DNA of 64,000 nucleotides, taken from Actinosynnema pretiosum. Its GTDB lineage: Bacteria > Actinomycetota > Actinomycetes > Mycobacteriales > Pseudonocardiaceae. The stretch is taken from NCBI RefSeq assembly GCF_024171695.1, contig NZ_JAMTCF010000008.1, positions 242,338 through 306,337 of the forward strand, given 5' to 3'. Position numbers and translations under genes: made by a program. Of the stretch, positions 60,813 to 64,000 are shown one piece after another; the first letter of the stretch is position 1, and each line of letters opens with the position of its first letter. The notes under the pieces were generated by a model, which was given only the letters and a program-made list of their open reading frames with translations, was not told the DNA's origin and did no database searches.

Positions 60813-61313
60813 GTGATCCCCGAAGACGACCAGTCCCGCTCCCTCACCATCGCGAACCCCGACGCCCCCGGCACCACCCACGTCTCACTCGTGGGCAACA
60901 CCTACGCGATGCTGATCACCGGCGAGCAGACGAACGGCCAGTACTGCCTGATCGAGATGCGCGTCCCCGACGGCGGCGGCCCGCCCCCGCACCGCCACGA
61001 CTTCGAGGAGATGTTCACCGTCCTGGAGGGCGAGATCGAGTTCACCTTCCGGGGCGAGAAGCACGTCGTGCCCGCCGGGACCACCATCAACATCCCGGCC
61101 AACGCCCCGCACAACTTCCGCAACACCTCCGGCGCCCCCGCCCGGATGCTGTGCATGTGCACGCCCGCAGGCCAGGACGAGTACTTCCTGCGGATCGGCG
61201 ACGTCATCGAGGGCAGGGACGCCCCCGCGCCCCAGCTCACCCCTGAAGAGCAGGCCGACCGCCGCAAGCGCGCAGCCGACCTCGCACCGCAGTACCGCTC
61301 CGTGTTCCTCTGA
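60813..61313 (+). CDS. Cupin-domain protein
   Basis: 166 residues. Cupin motif 1 PPPHRHDFEEMFTVLEGE (His-x-His and Glu as metal ligands) and motif 2 IPANAPHNFRN (His). It is of the quercetin-dioxygenase-like type; the reaction is unknown. GTG 60813 has CAGGAGAA upstream. Probably cotranscribed with the oxidoreductase gene. Confidence 0.9.
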   Translation: MIPEDDQSRSLTIANPDAPGTTHVSLVGNTYAMLITGEQTNGQYCLIEMRVPDGGGPPPHRHDFEEMFTVLEGEIEFTFRGEKHVVPAGTTINIPANAPHNFRNTSGAPARMLCMCTPAGQDEYFLRIGDVIEGRDAPAPQLTPEEQADRRKRAADLAPQYRSVFL

Positions 61314-61320
61314 CCGATCG

Positions 61321-61359
61321 ACCTGGTGCGCAGCGCTGACCGATCGCCGCGCACCGGGT
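61321..61359. terminator. Bidirectional terminator between the cupin and MFS genes
   Basis: ACCTGGTGCGC and GCGCACCGGGT pair over 11 bp with one G-T wobble, across a 17-base loop, between convergent genes. Confidence 0.65.
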
Positions 61360-61379
61360 CACCCCCGGCGAAGGAGCCC

Positions 61380-62630
61380 TCAACCAGCCCGCTCCGCCTC
61401 CGCCACTTCCGCTTCCGCCGCCCCACCCCGAACCGTCAACCACCAAGCCACGCCAACCCCGACAACCAGAGCCGCGATCGCAGTCCACACCGCAACCCCA
61501 AAAACCGCGAACTGCAACAAAACCCCGAACCCGACCGAAGAAACAGTCCGGGTCAAAGCCTGCCCCGTCTGCACCACCGCCAACCCGGAAGCCCGCAACG
61601 ACTCCGGAACCAACGGGCTGACCCGAGCCGACAACACCCCGTCGCTGCACGCGTAGAACAACCCGTGCAGCACCAGCGCGACCACGGCCCCCGCGTACCC
61701 GCTCCCCGGCACCAGCAACAGCAGATAAACCACCAGCAGCAACACGTGCCCCCCGAGGAACACGTTCCAACTCCCCACCTTGTCCGACAACCGCCCCATG
61801 GGCGTGGCCGCGACCAGGAAGACCAACGCCGTCCCCAACGGCAACAACGGCAACAACCCCTGCGGAATCCCGGTGGCCTTCTGCACCAGGATGAAGACAA
61901 ACGCGTCCGACAACGTCGCCAACCCCAGCAACCCCGTGGCGACCGCCACCCGCCGGTACCGGGCGTCCCGCAACAACCCGACCCCGGCCCGGATCGACGG
62001 CGCGGGCCCCGCAGGCTTGGCCGCCCGGTTCTCCCGCACGAAAGCGACCAGCACGATCACGCCAACAAACGCAAAACAAGCGCTGACCGCAAAAACCGGC
62101 CCGGCCACGATCCCGATGTTCGTCATCAGCAAGAACGTCACCAGCGGCCCGAGCAGCGCCCCCGCCGTGTCCATCGTCCGGTGCAGCCCGAAAGCCGCCC
62201 CCAACCGGTCCGGCGGCGTCGACAACGAGATCAGCGCGTCGCGCGGCGCCGTCCGCATCCCCTTGCCCGCCCGGTCGGCGGCCATCGCCGCCCCGATCCC
62301 GAACGCCGACGCCCCCACCGCCGGGAACACCAGCTTCGTCACCGCGGACAACCCGTACCCGACCACCGCGACGGCCTTGTGCCGCTGCGTCTTGTCCGAC
62401 AGGTGCCCGCCCACCAGCCTCAGCACGGCCGTGGCCCCGGTGTACAACCCGTCCAGCACGCCGAACTGCGCATAGCTCATCTGGAGCGTGAACAGCAGGT
62501 ACGCGGGGAGGAAGGCGGTCACCATCTCCGCCGACACGTCGGTGAGCAGGCTCACCGCGCCCAGGGCGAAAACGGTGCCAGGCACCCGCCCCTTCACTCG
62601 CTCAGCGGGACGGACGGATGCGACGTACAT
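61380..62630 (-). CDS. Major facilitator superfamily transporter
   Basis: 416 residues with 12 predicted membrane helices. GAVSLLTDVSAEMVTAFLPAYL in helix 1 and GGHLSDKTQRHKAVAVVGYG, the MFS loop 2-3 signature, then a repeat of the signature between helices 8 and 9 (ATPMGRLSDKVGSW). The substrate is unknown; drug/metabolite efflux relatives are the closest by pattern. ATG 62630 has GGGGGG directly upstream. It is divergent from the WecG/TagA gene across 94 bases that hold two ECF-like promoter candidates. Confidence 0.9.
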   Translation of the reverse strand: MYVASVRPAERVKGRVPGTVFALGAVSLLTDVSAEMVTAFLPAYLLFTLQMSYAQFGVLDGLYTGATAVLRLVGGHLSDKTQRHKAVAVVGYGLSAVTKLVFPAVGASAFGIGAAMAADRAGKGMRTAPRDALISLSTPPDRLGAAFGLHRTMDTAGALLGPLVTFLLMTNIGIVAGPVFAVSACFAFVGVIVLVAFVRENRAAKPAGPAPSIRAGVGLLRDARYRRVAVATGLLGLATLSDAFVFILVQKATGIPQGLLPLLPLGTALVFLVAATPMGRLSDKVGSWNVFLGGHVLLLVVYLLLLVPGSGYAGAVVALVLHGLFYACSDGVLSARVSPLVPESLRASGLAVVQTGQALTRTVSSVGFGVLLQFAVFGVAVWTAIAALVVGVGVAWWLTVRGGAAEAEVAEAERAG

Positions 62631-62637
62631 ACCCCCC

Positions 62638-62717
62638 TAATCGACTACTCACCGTGCCTGTTACGAGTTTGGGGCGAGGAACACGTCCCGTAACGACCCC
62701 TACCACCCGGCCGATGT
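62638..62717. promoter_or_regulatory. Two divergent candidate ECF-sigma promoters
   Basis: On plus, GTAACG-N16-CGATGT (62690-62717) ends 8 bases before the WecG/TagA ATG. On minus, GTAACA-N15-CGATTA (62664-62638) ends 8 bases before the MFS ATG. Both would give near-leaderless transcripts. Confidence 0.5.
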
Positions 62718-62724
62718 CGCGGTT

Positions 62725-63588
62725 ATGCCTTCGTACCCGCAGGCCCGCGTCCCGGTGGGCGCTGTCACGGTGTGGTCCGTGAGCGAGCGCGACCTCGCCC
62801 GGCACGTCTCCGCCGCCTGGAGCGACGGGGAGGGCGGCGCCATCGTCACCGCCAACGTGGACATCGTCCGCGCCGCGACCCGCGACCCCGCGCTCGCCGC
62901 GCTCATCGCCCGCTCCGAGGTCGTGGTCGCGGACGGGATGCCCGTGGTCTGGGCAGGCCGCATCGCGGGCGCGAAGGTCCCCGAGCGGGTCACGGGCTCC
63001 TCGCTCGTGTTCACCCTCTCCGAGGCCGCCGCCCGCGCGGGCCGCTCCGTCTACCTCCTCGGCGGCAACCCCGGCGTCCCCGAGGCCGCCGCCCGCGCGC
63101 TCACCGCCCGCTACCCCGGCCTCCGCGTAGCGGGCACCGACTCGCCCCCGTTCGGCTTCGAGACCGACCCCGAGCTGACCGAGCGCGCCGTCGCCGCCTG
63201 CGCCGCCGCGAACCCCGACCTGGTCCTCGTCGGACTCGGCTTCCCGAAGCAGGAGCGCCTCATCGAACTGCTCCGCGAACGCCTCCCCGACGCCTGGTTC
63301 CTCGGCTGCGGCGCGGGCATCCCGATGGCCGCAGGCGAGTTCCGCCGCGCCCCCGGCCTCGTCCAAAGAGCAGGCGGCGAGTGGCTCCACCGCCTAGCCC
63401 TAGAACCCCGCCGCCTGGCCCGCCGCTACCTGCGCGACGACCTCCCCTTCGCCCTCCGCCTCCTCGCAGGCGCCGTCCACACCCGCCTCCGCCCCACTCG
63501 TTCCACTGACTCCACTCGTTCCACTGACTCCACTCGTTCCACTGACTCCACTCGTTCCACCAACTCCACCAACTCCAGGGAGAGCTGA
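62725..63588 (+). CDS. WecG/TagA/CpsF-family glycosyltransferase
   Basis: 287 residues of the GT26 family: GAIVTANVDIVRAATRDPAL, the conserved VVADGMPVVWAGRI, VYLLGGNPGVPEAAARAL, NPDLVLVGLGFPKQERLI and WFLGCGAGIPMAAGEFRRAP. It transfers an aminosugar (ManNAc or uronate in relatives) to a lipid-linked intermediate. No ribosome site precedes the ATG, in line with a leaderless start. The C-terminus is a Ser/Thr/Asp/Arg repeat from an 18-bp tandem repeat. A GT2 gene follows 2 bases later. Confidence 0.92.
   Translation: MPSYPQARVPVGAVTVWSVSERDLARHVSAAWSDGEGGAIVTANVDIVRAATRDPALAALIARSEVVVADGMPVVWAGRIAGAKVPERVTGSSLVFTLSEAAARAGRSVYLLGGNPGVPEAAARALTARYPGLRVAGTDSPPFGFETDPELTERAVAACAAANPDLVLVGLGFPKQERLIELLRERLPDAWFLGCGAGIPMAAGEFRRAPGLVQRAGGEWLHRLALEPRRLARRYLRDDLPFALRLLAGAVHTRLRPTRSTDSTRSTDSTRSTDSTRSTNSTNSRES
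63495..63566 (+). repeat. 18-bp tandem repeat, nearly four copies
   Basis: The unit CACTCGTTCCACTGACTC is repeated three times exactly and a fourth time with changes, in frame, encoding the STDSTR tail of the WecG/TagA-like protein. Confidence 0.95.
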
Positions 63589-63590
63589 CC

Positions 63591-64000
63591 GTGCCGCTAG
63601 CCGTGGTCGTGGTGACCCACCGCAGCGCCGACGTGGTCGCCGACTGCCTCCGCTCGGTCACCGTCGCGCTGGAGTCCACCCCGGACAGCCGGATCGTCGT
63701 CGTGGACAACGCCTCCCCCGACAACACCCTCGACGTAGTCCGCGCCACCGCTCCCGAAGCGACCGTCGTCGCCCGCCCGACCAACGACGGCTTCGCCGCC
63801 GGGGTCAACGCCGGCTTCGCCGCGGCCCCCGGCTGCGACGTCCTCGTCCTCAACCCGGACGTCCGCCTGGCCCCCGACGCGATCGACCTCCTCAAGGCCG
63901 CCCTCGCCGTCCCCGGCACCGGCGTCGCCGTCCCCAGGCTCGAAGGCGAGGACGGCCACCACCAGCTCTCCCTCCGCCGCGCCCCCACCCCCCTCCGCGC
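63591..64000 (+). CDS. Family 2 glycosyltransferase, rhamnosyltransferase-like (3' end outside window)
   Basis: 136 residues visible. LAVVVVTHRSADVVADCLRS, VVVDNASPDNTLDVV, NDGFAAGVNAGFAAAPG and the DxD-like LVLNPDVRLAPDAI are typical of WbbL-type rhamnosyltransferases. GTG 63591 has AGGGAGAG at about 6 bases and follows the WecG/TagA stop by 2 bases, so it is the second gene of that operon. Confidence 0.88.
   Translation, partial: MPLAVVVVTHRSADVVADCLRSVTVALESTPDSRIVVVDNASPDNTLDVVRATAPEATVVARPTNDGFAAGVNAGFAAAPGCDVLVLNPDVRLAPDAIDLLKAALAVPGTGVAVPRLEGEDGHHQLSLRRAPTPLR

Noticed and set aside
1..64000. Prophage, integrative element or tRNA-linked island
   Set aside because: No integrase, phage structural gene, tRNA gene or attachment-site repeat was seen in the window.

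Overview
The window is very GC-rich (about 73 percent by eye) with strong G/C bias at third codon positions, many GTG starts and frequent 4-base ATGA/GTGA gene overlaps. Together with actinobacterial families (AtuA and acyl-CoA carboxylase operon, DUF742, Rv2578c-type intein remnant, TIGR03084 mycothiol-type fold, AspRS of the His31 type) this points to a filamentous actinomycete, most likely in the Pseudonocardiales (Actinosynnema/Saccharothrix/Lentzea-like). The genus is inferred; no rRNA or tRNA gene was seen.

Layout. 1-2.0 kb: 3' end of a decayed intein-type Hint gene, a SnoaL-like protein and a TetR regulator. 2.0-3.3 kb: G-rich low-complexity DNA. 3.3-11.5 kb: a translationally coupled operon (TIGR03084 protein, AtuA, AtuA-related protein, acyl-CoA carboxylase beta and alpha, acyl-CoA dehydrogenase), probably for branched or terpenoid acyl-CoA breakdown; four of its genes carry low-complexity 3' tails, two of them built of exact in-frame tandem repeats. 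11.5-16.7 kb: an XRE regulator divergent from three tandem secreted S8 subtilases, of which the third has all catalytic residues, the second has lost the oxyanion Asn and the first has lost His, Asn and Ser. 16.8-20.3 kb: aspS and an APH-fold phosphotransferase. 20.7-26.2 kb (minus): response regulator, histidine kinase, GT39 and GT2-GtrA proteins. 26.4-30.1 kb: small envelope proteins, Mug-type DNA glycosylase, DUF742 and S4 proteins.

31-44 kb is an exopolysaccharide region: initiating sugar-phosphate transferase, sugar dehydrogenase, 3,5-epimerase-like protein, NAD epimerase and aminotransferase; then a 1,626-residue secreted DMFase-like/DUF4082 protein followed by an acyltransferase, a second aminotransferase and a WlbB/WbpD-like acetyltransferase. 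44.5-47.1 kb (minus): O-antigen-ligase-like polymerase and Wzz-like protein. 50.6-54.4 kb (minus): glycosyltransferases and a Wzx-type flippase. 54.5-56.6 kb: rhamnosyltransferase-like protein and a glycosidase-like lipoprotein. 56.9-62.6 kb: secreted YVTN propeller, HTH/quinone oxidoreductase/cupin and MFS genes. 62.7-64 kb: WecG/TagA transferase and a partial GT2.

Two signals go beyond the genes. First, a 290-bp dispersed element occurs twice (44247-44534 and 58457-58746); both copies fold into the same long two-helix hairpin with compensatory base changes and an identical internal loop, which suggests an undescribed structured RNA or DNA element. Second, GTAAC(G/A)-N15-17-CGAT-like promoter candidates precede most of the polysaccharide transcription units, suggesting an ECF-sigma (SigD-like) envelope regulon.
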